Below, in pieces: positions 43,501-52,872 of a DNA stretch of 64,000 nt. This DNA comes from Saccharomycopsis malanga (lineage: Eukaryota > Ascomycota > Saccharomycetes > Ascoideales > Saccharomycopsidaceae), in the NCBI GenBank assembly GCA_004014935.1, contig CP025322.1:1736001-1800000 (forward strand), written 5' to 3'. The notes beneath the pieces were generated by a model. It worked only from the letters and a program-made list of their open reading frames with translations, was not told the origin of the DNA and searched no databases. Made by a program: the position numbers and the translations under genes. The number at the start of each line of letters is the position of its first letter. Position 1 is the first letter of the stretch.

Positions 43501-43993
43501 CCACAAGCCGGACCTTCTTCTGACTATAAGCCTTTGCCAAAGTTTTAATCTTGGCTCGTACTTCTTTAGAAGAAACTTCTGCTTGAGATAGAAGGTTTGT
43601 ACTGGACCCATTCGAGCTAGAAGTAGACGAATAGTTTGAAACACTGTCAATGTCAGTGGCTGTTTTATAGTTTGAAGCTTTCAAAACATCCAGAATATCC
43701 GTAGTGCTATTAAATTGAGACAATTTTGTGGCAATAGGGACCGAAGAATCAGACGTTCCAATACTGTTAATAGTAAAGTCTCCATTATTATCGCTACCGT
43801 CAGCCGTCAGGGTCTTAGTACTTGATACCTGAAGCAGCTGGATTTTCGTAATATAACTTTCATTAAGTTTATTTAACTTTTTGACAAGTTTTGCAATATC
43901 CAGCTTGATCAACAGATAATCAATATTATAATTCTTCCAGTCCGAAGCCTGGGATTGGATTGAGCTGGCTATTTCTGCTGACTTTAGAACCAT
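40562..43993 (-). CDS. VTC5: Vtc5-like SPX/VTC/DUF202 vacuolar protein
   Basis: 1143 aa (Saccharomyces Vtc5 is about 870). Vtc5 is the accessory subunit that raises polyphosphate synthesis by the vacuolar VTC complex in response to inositol pyrophosphates. The N-terminus has an SPX-like start (SDWKNYNIDYLLIKLDIAKL) and long helices to about residue 330. The middle resembles a VTC core without obvious catalytic residues (FSGYNDGFSLAIGVNNA, LYEIPHFDPYVYCIMLFG). The acidic, Ser-rich region before the C-terminus is long. The end carries three hydrophobic helices of DUF202 type, starting IIATFLYFVLPMVAAVITGS. The ATG is at 43993; the ORF extends further only by a TTG start at 44014. It might be a divergent paralogue, but domain order fits Vtc5 best. 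Confidence 0.75.
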   Translation of the reverse strand: MVLKSAEIASSIQSQASDWKNYNIDYLLIKLDIAKLVKKLNKLNESYITKIQLLQVSSTKTLTADGSDNNGDFTINSIGTSDSSVPIATKLSQFNSTTDILDVLKASNYKTATDIDSVSNYSSTSSSNGSSTNLLSQAEVSSKEVRAKIKTLAKAYSQKKVRLVVNFIKNSLYTQLKTVDLYINLKSFQLVKNFQSNSNNFKRNHKNIVKEVFSIQSKLFEYQKTLASEALSNHDFTQKLQDKKTNPDLSFPSHNGAKKLNFSVVSRNLQLLINKNRRLYAKVEEFKESLFLNLKSFAILQKEIVYHLIHYFNKIILKQSKDSNTGNDLSTYVNALYFVKKYNTLTKSADGIIGNSFFLEAQNSLILTFEERYEIYQYIFEDILNSPFDDKAIENVFGNTIYEREFIYFGKFKTKNVKAVKAGNIEHDGSQKFKEKLDIFLKGKQLSDHSVQFWNLNFGSLFDLINKISQLITFNDTMCSTVYMLIQVITKQRSLIYDPNQLNIIYHSNQLSDYLLENTLIEKCSSIIKNISSESSHDKSFDLKSCHCYNTGWFLVPEQYVYEVSFLLNSLFANAKTINEEEINELITTTINEIDFKQRHKPVDPQKYESVSYFDSPDFNTKELNSLQPVRVFSGYNDGFSLAIGVNNALGMPLDSTFNSTLMQTLAEDADLTNEVLFSTTSETIKKVIKEYFHDDRTEFTNFQKIFKQSYLNICETKFVKNRFQYNGSGTKHPNIYISLYSKIKFFHSMEAQQDFPYALLEVKWDLNSKFPDSVTKLVNADYLYEIPHFDPYVYCIMLFGLGSSTNTDWFAKLRNRKFDLKSIIDNRLYRSKQKIELANKLRQQQERSQRTQQNTNSRVDLFGNPKRYWNEFDDNPEEWGDDDRFYIDAEVNSRTELLSDSIINYLIDLSTSIKNASISLQLKIKNAISHTLGPNPRTQNEPPHNDISPYRYLSRPNRYLHTSMSSSNTGAYDYDSSDDERNSNENRVLRYDSIITDSGSHGYSNSQLHDETSPLFVYGHQHSRPKEQPCLDPEEQRIHNHDIIATFLYFVLPMVAAVITGSSLGIIYSVVLNPEIESSFFMLVVLVLSFIVAFLLSTLALVFLFGRINPAPIHHYVWVWSVFLAVLTSVVFILTEFVESGV

Positions 43994-45501
43994 GTTGTGG
44001 AACTGTGGGGTCAAAACATGTGAAAAAGGGGCCTTAAATGGAAAGAAAATCCTAGGTACCTCACTACTTTATATTTATTTAGATGAGTTCATTCAGGCTG
44101 CTTTTTCTGGGTCTCAGCTCGCTAAAATTGCACCTATCCACCGGAGATGGGCTTCTTCTGTTATCGAGACGCAGATCGCTGCTTCTAACCGCAGAAGTCG
44201 GTATATATATGCCGACTACTGTATTCTCATGTGCGGCTGTCTCAAGTGTTACATTTACTCTGGTAGCTCAGTTTCACGCTTTTAACCATAGTTAGCAAAT
44301 AATTCAGGAAAAAGCCAGCAAAAAAAAAAAAAAAATAAATAAATAAATAAATAAATAAATAAAAAAATAAAAAAATAAAAAAGCCGAACAGAGACAGCTT
44401 GACAGCCAGCATAATTCTACAAACTCATACAGATAAAGCACAGCCAGCAACTGATACACAGCAATCCAAGAGTTATTTCAGAACAGAGACAATGATATAC
44501 AGATTAAAATACAAATTGCGGATCTTGCAAACCGTAACAACTCGCCGATGGCGCCAATTTCCTCCAAGGGACGTTGGTCGTGTGTGTACTTACTAAATCT
44601 AGCATGTCAAATTAACTAGTTCCATCCAACAAAAACATCCTTACCTTACAATAATATTCGTTTTTGAAAACAAGGTGTGTGGGGGTGAAAAGCGGAACCA
44701 AATACGTGGTGCATTAGCCAACAGTGAATGTGATTTATATTTATATATAAAATTATTTAAAGAATTTATTTGAGATATAAAGTATGTAATTTATAATTGA
44801 ATTTATTATTGACTGAATAAATAGCATAAAGTATAATCTGTACCTAAATTATTACTAATAATTTTACTACAATTACCACAGCGGTCTTATTCTCAGAACC
44901 ACCTATATTATTCTTCAGGTACCTGATAAAAATAATTATACAGTTTATGGGTAGATATCTTCTGCTTGTTATTATTCCCTAAATGGGCCGCCACTCCTTT
45001 AGTCCTTATGAAAAACCATACAAGTGGGTAAAGATCAGGGCTAGAGTATTGACAGATTCATACGACCCACCAAATTGGCACATATTATTTGCGCGGGTTA
45101 CGTGTTGATTTAAGAGAAACGGGATAGCCATGCACTGTTCACATGACTATGCCCTACAGTTGCTGACTTTCCTGCTGAGAGACGCCCTGTGATGCAAAAC
45201 ACTGCACATGAATGTTGATGAAAAAAAAAAAAGTTTGGAGATGAGAAGAAAAAAAATTTTTTTAAAGTTTACAATGAACGACAGAGGATTAGAATAGTTA
45301 AAGGGTCAAAATATTTTGACTGAGCGTCATCAAGTTGCTGGTAATTTTATGGATTGTCGTGGAAATTATCAGGAAGAAAGTCTGTTGAGTTGAGAGTCAG
45401 ATTTTAAATTTTGCGCCAGATTGTATAAGCAAAATTTTTCAAGAAATTTCACTCAGTTAGTTATTAAATAGTGACTTGCAGCATATAATAATTCATACAC
45501 C
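43994..45501. other. Divergent VTC5-KAP104 intergenic region
   Basis: 1.5 kb with both promoters. A near-palindrome around a TATA stretch lies at 44196-44217 in GC-richer DNA about 200 bp upstream of the VTC5-like ATG. An A/AAAT low-complexity tract lies at 44320-44382. The part next to KAP104 has several A and T runs. No SINE copy, tRNA or convincing small ORF; a 70-codon ATG frame at 44083 has no family resemblance. Confidence 0.5.
44320..44382 (+). repeat. Poly(A) and (AAAT)n low-complexity tract
   Basis: A 16-base A run followed by about seven AAAT units and A-rich repeats. A simple microsatellite in the divergent promoter region; such tracts disfavour nucleosomes. Confidence 0.9.
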
Positions 45502-48255
45502 ATGTCTGATTGGCAGCCTAATTCCAATGGTCTTGAACAGTTGAGGACTATTTTGTCTGGGACTTTGTCACCGGACAAGAAAGAGCGGCAAGTTGCTAAT
45601 GATGCTTTGGACCAAGCTCGTTTACAGCCTGATTTGGATAACTACCTTCTCTATATACTTGTAGACGACATAGGAGCATCGTCTCAGATTAGAGCTGCTG
45701 CTGGATTGATGTTGAAGAACAATATATTGAAGCCTGATTTTGTGAATGCAAAATCGAAAGCTCTTCAGGAATCAATACTCAACAACATTCTCAAGGGTTT
45801 ATTGGATAATGATCTTTTGGTTCGCAACATTACGGGTAATGTGATCACGGCTTTGTTCCAGCTTTATGGTATTCATGACTGGCCGCAGATTCTTGTTCAG
45901 CTATTGGAGCTTACAAACGGGGAGAAGGGAAACTCGATGGTATCTCAAGAAGGTGCGATTTCTGCCTTATCTAAGATTTGTGAGGATTCTTCTGTTGTTT
46001 TGAATTATAATTACAATGGACAGGTTCCTTCAGAGTTTCTTATTCCAAATTTTCTCAATTTGCTCAGTCACCAGTCACTGTTTGTTGTCAGCAAGGCCAT
46101 CAACTGTTTGAATCAATTTATTACCCTCAAAAGTGGCAGTATAGACCAGCATTTCGATGACTTATTGACGAAATTATTTGGATTAACCAGTGTGAACGAT
46201 AATGAGATACGTAAGAACATTTGTACTGCATTTTACTTGATTCTAGATAGCAACCCTGCAAAGTTGTATCCACATATCGAGGGAATCACCAACTATTGCT
46301 TGCATACTATCATTGAGAGTTCTGGAGATGAAAATGAAGAGGTTGCTCTTGAGGCATGTGAGTTTTTACTTGGACTTTCTACTTCGGAGATCGACACTAG
46401 TTTGATAAAATCGTTGTTGCCTAGTATTGTTCCATTGTTAATAGAAAAGATAGTTTATTCGAAAAGTGATATAGAGTTTTATGAGAACCTCGATTCTTTC
46501 GACGATGCAGAGGTTGAGGATAAGGACGAGGATATCAAGCCTGTGAATGCTAGAAACAAGGAAAAAACTGCCAAAAAAACCGAAGATGAAGAAGACGAAG
46601 AAGAGGAAGAAGATGATGATGACGATGCTTCCACCTGGAACTTGCGTAAATGTTCTGCTGCAACTCTTGATGTTTTGGCTTCGAATCTAGCACAGCCTGT
46701 CATTGATTTGGTTCTTCCAATATTGAAAGACAAAATTGTTTCTACTGAATGGCCTGTAAGAGAAGCAGCTATACTAGCGTTTGGTGCTATAAGTGATGCT
46801 TGTATCGAGTTGGAAACAGACAAGATTCCTTCTTTGGTTCCATTTTTAGTTGACAGATTACAAGATACCCAACCAAGAGTACGCCAGATCACTTGCTGGA
46901 CATTGAGTCGTTATTCTGTCTGGGTATGTCAGGAAGCACATCAAGGAGGACAATATGCCAACTATTTCATCCCTACATTACAGGCAATCATGGCATGTGC
47001 TTTGGACAATAAGAAAATCGTACAAGAAAGTGCATGTTCTGCTTTGGCAAACTTCATCACCAACGCAGATTACGAATTGACTGTCAACTTGGTAGAGCCA
47101 CTCTTGCACCATTTCAACAAATGTTTTGCACGTTACAAGCGTAAAAACTTGGTTATTTTGTATGATGCAGTCCAGACTTTTGTCGACAAGGTCGGTGATA
47201 TCATTTCATCCAAACAGGAATACGTCACATTACTTCTTCCGCCTTTGTTAGCCAAATGGGAACAATTGCCTGATGAAGACAAGGATTTATGGCCGCTTCT
47301 AGAATGTATGTCGTCTGTTGCTGCTTCTTTAGGGGAACTTTTTGCACCTTATGCTGTCCCTGCATACCAAAGAGCTATCCGCATTTTGGAAAATTGCATC
47401 AGTTTGGACAAAATGTGCCAGACAGATGCTTCCATCAACTCTCCGGAGAAAGATTTCATTGTTACCGCCGTGGACTTGATTGACGGTTTGATTCAGGGAT
47501 TAGGAGTCCATAGTGCAGAACTCATCATGCAAAACACTACTAATACTAATTTGGTAGATTTGCTTTTGTCATGTTTTCAGGACCCTGTCAATGAAGTTAG
47601 ACAGTCTTCCTTTGCCCTTTTGGGAGATTTGTCCATTTTCGTCCTAAGACCAGTTGTATTGCCATACTTGCATCCTATCATGCATTATATCATTCATGAG
47701 ATCAATAACCGCTCTTTTGAAACCAGTGCTGTATGTAACAATGCAGCTTGGACATTGGGTGAAATGTCTCTTGTCTTGACCAACGATGAGTTGAAACCTT
47801 ACTTAAGTGAAATCATTCCTGTATTAATCAACCTCATCAATTCTTCTGACTGCGAACAGACCGTTTTGGAAAACGCAGCGATCACTTTGGGTCGTTTGGG
47901 TACCTTTTGTTCTCAGGAGCTCAGCCCTCATCTTGCTAGCTTTGCCTTCAACTGGTGTAAGTATATGAAGTATTTGGAACCCAACGAGGAAAAGGAGTCT
48001 GCATTCAAGGGTATGTGCAATATTGTGATTGCCAATCCAACTGGTTTTGGAAACGATGAAGAACAAAGTGGAAAATCTTTGCTCTTGTTTATTGATTGCA
48101 TCTCTTGTTACCTCCATCCTAGTGTGGAATTGAGCCAAATTTTCGCAAAGCTTATCAACGGTTATCAGGAATTACTTGGCGGCGAATGGAACAACTTGGT
48201 CAGTAGTTTGGACTCTGAATCTCAACAAGTTTTAAGATCCAAATATAATGCCTAG
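45502..48255 (+). CDS. KAP104: Transportin Kap104 (importin beta-2)
   Basis: 917 aa, one residue from Saccharomyces Kap104 (918). This karyopherin imports mRNA-binding proteins with PY-type signals (Nab2, Hrp1) and is unloaded by RanGTP. HEAT repeats run throughout. Recognisable parts are SQIRAAAGLMLKNNI, IPNFLNLLSHQ...CLNQFI, WNLRKCSAATLDVLASN, WPVREAAILAFGAISDAC and PRVRQITCWTLSRYSVWV. The acidic loop of the family is present at about residues 355-375 (KTEDEEDEEEEEDDDDD), just before WNLRKCSA, where it helps release cargo. One in-frame CTG (46078-46080) aligns with a Pro in the human homologue. The ATG is at 45502. Confidence 0.96.
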   Translation: MSDWQPNSNGLEQLRTILSGTLSPDKKERQVANDALDQARLQPDLDNYLLYILVDDIGASSQIRAAAGLMLKNNILKPDFVNAKSKALQESILNNILKGLLDNDLLVRNITGNVITALFQLYGIHDWPQILVQLLELTNGEKGNSMVSQEGAISALSKICEDSSVVLNYNYNGQVPSEFLIPNFLNLLSHQSLFVVSKAINCLNQFITLKSGSIDQHFDDLLTKLFGLTSVNDNEIRKNICTAFYLILDSNPAKLYPHIEGITNYCLHTIIESSGDENEEVALEACEFLLGLSTSEIDTSLIKSLLPSIVPLLIEKIVYSKSDIEFYENLDSFDDAEVEDKDEDIKPVNARNKEKTAKKTEDEEDEEEEEDDDDDASTWNLRKCSAATLDVLASNLAQPVIDLVLPILKDKIVSTEWPVREAAILAFGAISDACIELETDKIPSLVPFLVDRLQDTQPRVRQITCWTLSRYSVWVCQEAHQGGQYANYFIPTLQAIMACALDNKKIVQESACSALANFITNADYELTVNLVEPLLHHFNKCFARYKRKNLVILYDAVQTFVDKVGDIISSKQEYVTLLLPPLLAKWEQLPDEDKDLWPLLECMSSVAASLGELFAPYAVPAYQRAIRILENCISLDKMCQTDASINSPEKDFIVTAVDLIDGLIQGLGVHSAELIMQNTTNTNLVDLLLSCFQDPVNEVRQSSFALLGDLSIFVLRPVVLPYLHPIMHYIIHEINNRSFETSAVCNNAAWTLGEMSLVLTNDELKPYLSEIIPVLINLINSSDCEQTVLENAAITLGRLGTFCSQELSPHLASFAFNWCKYMKYLEPNEEKESAFKGMCNIVIANPTGFGNDEEQSGKSLLLFIDCISCYLHPSVELSQIFAKLINGYQELLGGEWNNLVSSLDSESQQVLRSKYNA

Positions 48256-48761
48256 TTACAACCATTATATTATGATCCACAAAAGCCAATTTCTAATTTT
48301 TTCTTTCTCTTCCCTTTTTATTACCATTTGTTGTTGCATAGTAGTCCATTGCTTTCCATTATATATATATTTATATTTATATTTACGCATGTGCACGTGG
48401 GGTTTGTTGAAGACATAGTTTTGTTACATAATTTTATTTTCCTCATAGCTTAGTTCTTCTAGTTCTTCTACAAAATTGCTCCCCAGCTCGTCATTGTTTA
48501 TTACCGTTTCAGTTTATAATTATTCCATAGTTTTTGTTTCTTTTCAATTTTCTTGTAGTTTATTCATTTCGATCTAGTGTGCCTGTATGGTACAATATTT
48601 GAGATACTTTTGAAATTTGAGTAAGAAAGAAAAAAATATATATTTTATAGATATCTCTATAGATGAATTAAGAAATGTTTTCAGTAATATAGCTGTACAT
48701 TTCAACTTAAGTATAATGAAAACATATTAAAATAAATGCAAACAATCTTTCATAATGCCAC
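48256..48761. other. KAP104 3' flank
   Basis: About 500 bp, AT-rich with TATATATA and short T runs. It contains a CACGTGGG (48394-48401) that would be a good Pho4/Cbf1-type site but has no promoter beside it. Confidence 0.5.
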
Positions 48762-48947
48762 TGGACATTTGGCTCAGTGGTTAGTCCTCTCGGAGAAGGG
48801 GAAAAGACCTGGCAGAATAGTTCAACGACTAGTGCTGTACGAGAAGAGAAAAAGACCTAACAGGCTCACTGGGAAAGTACATTTATGCATGGCATATATA
48901 TACGAAACAGTTATTTACTGGGCTTGAAATATAAGATATTATTTAAT
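48762..48947 (+). mobile_element. SINE-like element, copy F (duplicated head, short body)
   Basis: About 186 bp. It starts with a perfect A box TGGCTCAGTGG at 48770-48780. The segment GTTAGTCCTCTCGGAGAAGG plus GGAAAAGACCTGGCAG is followed by a second, related version (GACTAGTGCTGTACGAGAAG, AGAAAAAGACCTAACAGG), a partial tandem duplication of the head or a junction of two copies. No good B box remains. Most of the body is missing, but the 3' end (ATATATACGAAACAGTTATT, TACTGGGCTTGAAATATAAG) matches copy E closely and leads into an AT-rich tail. It lies between the convergent KAP104 and MDJ1 genes. Confidence 0.7.
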
Positions 48948-49665
48948 ATGCCTATATGCAATGCCTTACTATTGCCAAGTGGCCAAGTTGGCTGAGCCAT
49001 GCGCCACGCAAAATAGTCTTGAAAATAGTGTGGCGTTCCTCACTTTGGCTTTTGGGACTCGAGTTGCGCTGTTGGCGCTTTGGAGTAACCATCAAGGGTT
49101 TTATTGAATTAAATCAGTGCTATTCTGGCTATTTTGATTTGGAAAAGCGTACCTAAACATCCTAAATTTTTCTTCAATATCATAGCCCTATTTATAATAC
49201 ACAACTTCAGACTGGCAAATAAATTTTTGGTTTCTATAAACTATTTAATAATGAGAAACTATCATTTTGTTTAAAAATAAAACATAATTCGTTAAACATT
49301 GCATTTTTTACCGTTTAGTGAGGATTTCTTTATTTCTTGGCGTTATTCCACAGTGTTTGATTGCTTTTAACTTTACTTGTGTTTCCGTCAGAATTTAAAT
49401 TTTAAGGTTTTATTACATTCTTATGGAGTTTGTATTTTGATTGAAAATTGGAGACAAACTTTGGCTGTTGTTTTGCCAAAAGTTGTAAAGTAAATTTTAA
49501 TTTTCAATAGAACGATAGGTCGATTGTGTTAAAAGAGTTTTATTGACAAAAAGCCTAAATTAATTAGTATTATTATTATTATCAAATATTTCATTACAAA
49601 TTGCCAGTAAAACTTGATACATGGTAAGTACAACATATATTTACACGACTAATATATAAGGTCTA
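48948..49665. other. Region downstream of MDJ1
   Basis: 718 bp. A GC-richer island at about 48970-49110 holds an A-box-like TGGCCAAGTTGG and an 8-bp inverted repeat (CGCCACGC and GTGTGGCG about 18 nt apart) but no B box, so I do not call a tRNA. The remainder is AT-rich with a short ATT run near 49567. Confidence 0.45.
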
Positions 49666-51165
49666 TTATTTCTTTGTCAAAAACTTTCTGATCTTGTCAA
49701 AAGTGCTTTCGTGCGCGGTGCTACTTTCTTCGGCAGTTTGCTTTTGGGCCGAACTGGATGTAGTAGAGCCATTGACGTTAGAATTATCCACATGAACGTC
49801 TTTGAGTGGGTGTATTCTGGTAGCAGTCTTGTCACCATAACTGTCGGCAAGGGCTTCTAAAATGGCAACCTGTGTGTCGTTAGTTGGTTTTGGAATGGAT
49901 ACATCAAACTGGATCTTTAAGTTACCACGGCGATTGATGTTGCTGCTCATTGGAATACCTTTATCAGCAACAGTTATCACCTTGTTGTTATTAGTTCCCT
50001 GTGGCACCTTCAATCTTATTTTTGGTCCATCGACGGTAGGCACTTCAATAGTACCTCCGAGAATAGCGGTGGTGAAGGGAATCTTAGCCCTGTGAATCAA
50101 GTCTTTGCCAGCTACTGTAAAGTTTGGATCTGGTTTAACACGGACTCTTATCAACAAATCACCTTTATAGGTCTTCACAGTTGGAGACTTGGTGATCATT
50201 GGAGCATCACCCTCTCCACTCACTTTAATTCTGACACCATCAGAGATACCGCATGGCAAGTCAATCTCCGTTGATTTGACTACCTGTTTGACACCTTCAC
50301 CTAGACACGTATTACAGGCAGCATCCTTGGAAATAACTACACCACTGCCACCACACTTGTTACAAGTAGAGGCCATCTGGAAACCTCCCTGCATATACTG
50401 CACTCTCTGTCCAGTACCATGGCATACGCCACAAGTTGACTTTTCCTTTCCGGTCTTCAAGCCAGTTCCACTGCAAGTACCACAAGAATCCAATGCAGAA
50501 TAGCTCACCTTGGCTTTCTTGCCGAAAACAGCCTCTTTCAAAGTAATTGTTTGCACTATTTCAATGTTGTTACCAACATACTCAGTAACATAACTTCTAC
50601 CAGCACCACCAGCACCACGACCAGCTCTGCCGCCACCAAAAGCAGCGCCAAACAAATCTTCAAAGTTGATATCAGCAAATGGGTTGCCTCCGGCCCCACC
50701 ACCGCCAAATCCACCAAACGGATTTCCGCCTGCAAACGGGTTTCCTGCGTTTGGATTGAAATTTCCACTACCATCAAATGCTGCTGATCCATACTGGTCA
50801 TATTGTGCCTTCTTGTCTGCATTGCTCAAGATCTCATATGCATCTTGAATATCATGGAACTTCTCCTCTGCACCTGCTTCCTTGTTGACATCTGGATGGT
50901 ATTTCTTAGCAAGCTTGTAGTATGCCTTCTTTATCAGGCTGGCACTCGCACTCTTGTCAACCCCCAATGTCTTGTATGGATCAGTGATCTTTAGCGGCGC
51001 TGCCGAAGCATGGAAATTGCGTTTTGCGAAGCCACGGTCATACAAACATCTCGATGTATATCTGATTTTTCGCAGTGTGAGATTGCCTAATCTAATGGTT
51101 CTCTCGAGCCCTTCTGGCTTAACTAGAAAACGTTGAAGTGGGCGATTCAAAACAGGTTTAAACAT
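49666..51165 (-). CDS. MDJ1: Mitochondrial DnaJ/Hsp40 chaperone Mdj1
   Basis: 499 aa (Saccharomyces Mdj1 is 511). It is the matrix type-I J-protein that stimulates Ssc1 (mitochondrial Hsp70) in folding and protein quality control. The N-terminus is an Arg-rich presequence without acidic clusters, ending near RNFHASAAP. The J domain spans about residues 62-126 with the catalytic HPD at 90-92. A Gly/Phe-rich segment follows (NPFAGGNPFGGFGGGGAGG). The zinc domain has four CxxCxGxG motifs: CGTCSGTG, CGVCHGTG, CNKCGGSG and CNTCLGEG. The C-terminal substrate-binding domains include GVRIKVSGEGDAP and GDLLIRVRVKPDPNF. A heat-shock element lies 216 bp upstream. The ATG is at 51165. Confidence 0.95.
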   Translation of the reverse strand: MFKPVLNRPLQRFLVKPEGLERTIRLGNLTLRKIRYTSRCLYDRGFAKRNFHASAAPLKITDPYKTLGVDKSASASLIKKAYYKLAKKYHPDVNKEAGAEEKFHDIQDAYEILSNADKKAQYDQYGSAAFDGSGNFNPNAGNPFAGGNPFGGFGGGGAGGNPFADINFEDLFGAAFGGGRAGRGAGGAGRSYVTEYVGNNIEIVQTITLKEAVFGKKAKVSYSALDSCGTCSGTGLKTGKEKSTCGVCHGTGQRVQYMQGGFQMASTCNKCGGSGVVISKDAACNTCLGEGVKQVVKSTEIDLPCGISDGVRIKVSGEGDAPMITKSPTVKTYKGDLLIRVRVKPDPNFTVAGKDLIHRAKIPFTTAILGGTIEVPTVDGPKIRLKVPQGTNNNKVITVADKGIPMSSNINRRGNLKIQFDVSIPKPTNDTQVAILEALADSYGDKTATRIHPLKDVHVDNSNVNGSTTSSSAQKQTAEESSTAHESTFDKIRKFLTKK

Positions 51166-51380
51166 ATTGCATACACTACCAGTCGATTAATACACTAAGC
51201 CACTTGATTGGTTCACAACTAATTCAATAACTGTTGATATGCTCTCTCTAAATAATACTCGATTATTTATGTCTGCTGCTACTTGACTCTTTTTTTTTTT
51301 TTTCAATGAGTTTATTAGTGATTTTTGCACTATGGAAATTTTCAATTTTTCCTACCAACGCTCCTGGTTTTTTTGGTACA

Positions 51381-51388
51381 TTCTAGAA
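51381..51388. promoter_or_regulatory. Heat-shock element between MDJ1 and its neighbour
   Basis: TTCTAGAA, two perfect inverted Hsf1 units (TTCnnGAA), with a third unit one base off (GTA for GAA) on the left. It is 216 bp upstream of the MDJ1 ATG and 85 bp upstream of the divergent flavin-reductase-like gene, so it could serve both. MDJ1 is heat-inducible in Saccharomyces. Confidence 0.55.
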
Positions 51389-51472
51389 AAATCGGTCATC
51401 TGACCGTGTCACCCCCTCTTGACCTTGATATCACCATGGTACGCACCCCTTGGTCGATTTTTCACTATTTGT

Positions 51473-52399
51473 ATGGGTAAAAACCGCCAATTAGCACACC
51501 ACCAGTCAAGGCAACCACGTCAATTGCACAAGATGTTTCTTAAGCTGGTAAAGAAGGCCTATTTATTGAGAGGGTTATGCAATGGCTTCATAGTGCTGCC
51601 GGGTTTTGTCATATCAAGAAACTACACTTCCTCGCCTCAGGGGCATCGAGTAGATCCAAATGATCTCCATACAATAGTTTATAAAGAGAGCATGTCACGT
51701 ATAGCAAGTCAAGCAATGATATTGACATCCGCAATTACCTGCTCCACTAATGCCAGCAAAATGCCACTGGCAGGTGATTTACATGGTTTGGCGTTATCTT
51801 CCGTAGTGTCCTTATCGGTTAAACCGCGGACATTATTACAGTTCAACTTGCAAGTACCTTCTTCAACCAGCTCTAGACTACATCAAAACGAATGGTTTGC
51901 TATACATCTACTACCGCCCACAGAAAATTCTGTTCATCTAGTAAGGAACTTCAGTAAAGGCGCAAAACAGGTCGCCAACATTACATCCCAGCAACCAGAT
52001 AACAAAATAAAATTTGTAACTACTCCTTTTAAAGACCTACATCTTCATGAATACATTTTCAGCTCTCAAGTGTACGACCCCACATATGTACAATCTCCTC
52101 CTGATCCTTGCCATAGTCCATACTTACCTAGTAACAAATCAAGCCATATTGCAATATGCAAAACCCATACAACCGGCCACCTAAATATCCCGCTCTTAAC
52201 GGCAGCAGAACGCATTTTCATCTGTAAAAAAGATGCTGTATTTCAAATTGGCGACCACGAGATATGGGTAGCCGAAGTAGAAGACATTCTTAGCCATCGT
52301 GATTACCATTTTGAGAACCACAATGCCAAAATGGGTGGATTATTATTCTTTAACAGATCTTTTCATAAACTAGGTGCTGAATTATCGGAGCCAAAGTAA
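51473..52399 (+). CDS. Flavin-reductase-like protein, probably mitochondrial
   Basis: 308 aa from the ATG at 51473; a second in-frame ATG at 51533 would give 288 aa and an equally good targeting sequence (MFLKLVKKAYLLRGLCNG). The frame extends further 5' only by a TTG. The fold is the FMN-binding split barrel of the flavin reductase family: SRIASQAMILTSAITC, then GDLHGLALSSVVSLSVKP, LQFNLQVPSSTSSRLHQNEW and FAIHLLPP, ending with CKKDAVFQIGDHEIWVAEVE. Such proteins use NAD(P)H to reduce free or bound flavin, or bind FMN for a partner enzyme; the substrate cannot be told here. The basic, hydroxylated N-terminus suggests mitochondrial import. It is divergent from MDJ1 with 307 bp between start codons, which fits a shared mitochondrial theme. 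Confidence 0.75.
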   Translation: MGKNRQLAHHQSRQPRQLHKMFLKLVKKAYLLRGLCNGFIVLPGFVISRNYTSSPQGHRVDPNDLHTIVYKESMSRIASQAMILTSAITCSTNASKMPLAGDLHGLALSSVVSLSVKPRTLLQFNLQVPSSTSSRLHQNEWFAIHLLPPTENSVHLVRNFSKGAKQVANITSQQPDNKIKFVTTPFKDLHLHEYIFSSQVYDPTYVQSPPDPCHSPYLPSNKSSHIAICKTHTTGHLNIPLLTAAERIFICKKDAVFQIGDHEIWVAEVEDILSHRDYHFENHNAKMGGLLFFNRSFHKLGAELSEPK

Positions 52400-52872
52400 C
52401 CGCACAACCTCAACTTCTAGCTGCTCATCCTGTATAATTAGAATACTACTTGCATTTACTACTCGTTTCTTGGTTATGTAATAAATGGCCGTATTTCATA
52501 GGCCATAATTGGTAAAACTACACAAATACATCTAGGCTTGCTATACTAAAAGCTAAATGTGTTAAGTAATTCTTCTTGCCATATTGTCGTATACTCAATC
52601 ATTCTATTCGGATCCTGTAAAGGCATGAAAATTCCAAAGGCCCAAAACATCTTATTATAACCTATAATAGGTTAATACCAGAGTAATATTTAATTCTTAC
52701 AAAGAAATAGGCCTCAACTACGTTATCTTGCAACAAACATAAAATACGAATTTTCATTCAATTCCTTCAATCAACTTTTTTTAAATTTGTAAGCAAATAC
52801 AGATAATAAAAAGACTATAACAAAAATAAAAGTCCACGAACAGTTTCGTAGAAAATAACAATAAGTTCACTG
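52400..52872. other. Convergent flavin-reductase gene-CHC1 intergenic region
   Basis: 473 bp between two convergent 3' ends. An inverted repeat AACCTA-TAA-TAGGTT lies near 52660; otherwise AT-rich, nothing seen. Confidence 0.5.

Noticed and set aside
44083-44295. 70-codon ATG ORF with a signal-peptide-like start upstream of the VTC5-like gene
   Set aside because: It lies in a promoter region, overlaps another equally open frame, and resembles nothing known.
48394-48401. CACGTGGG as a Pho4 site
   Set aside because: It lies in the 3' region between convergent genes, with no promoter beside it to control.
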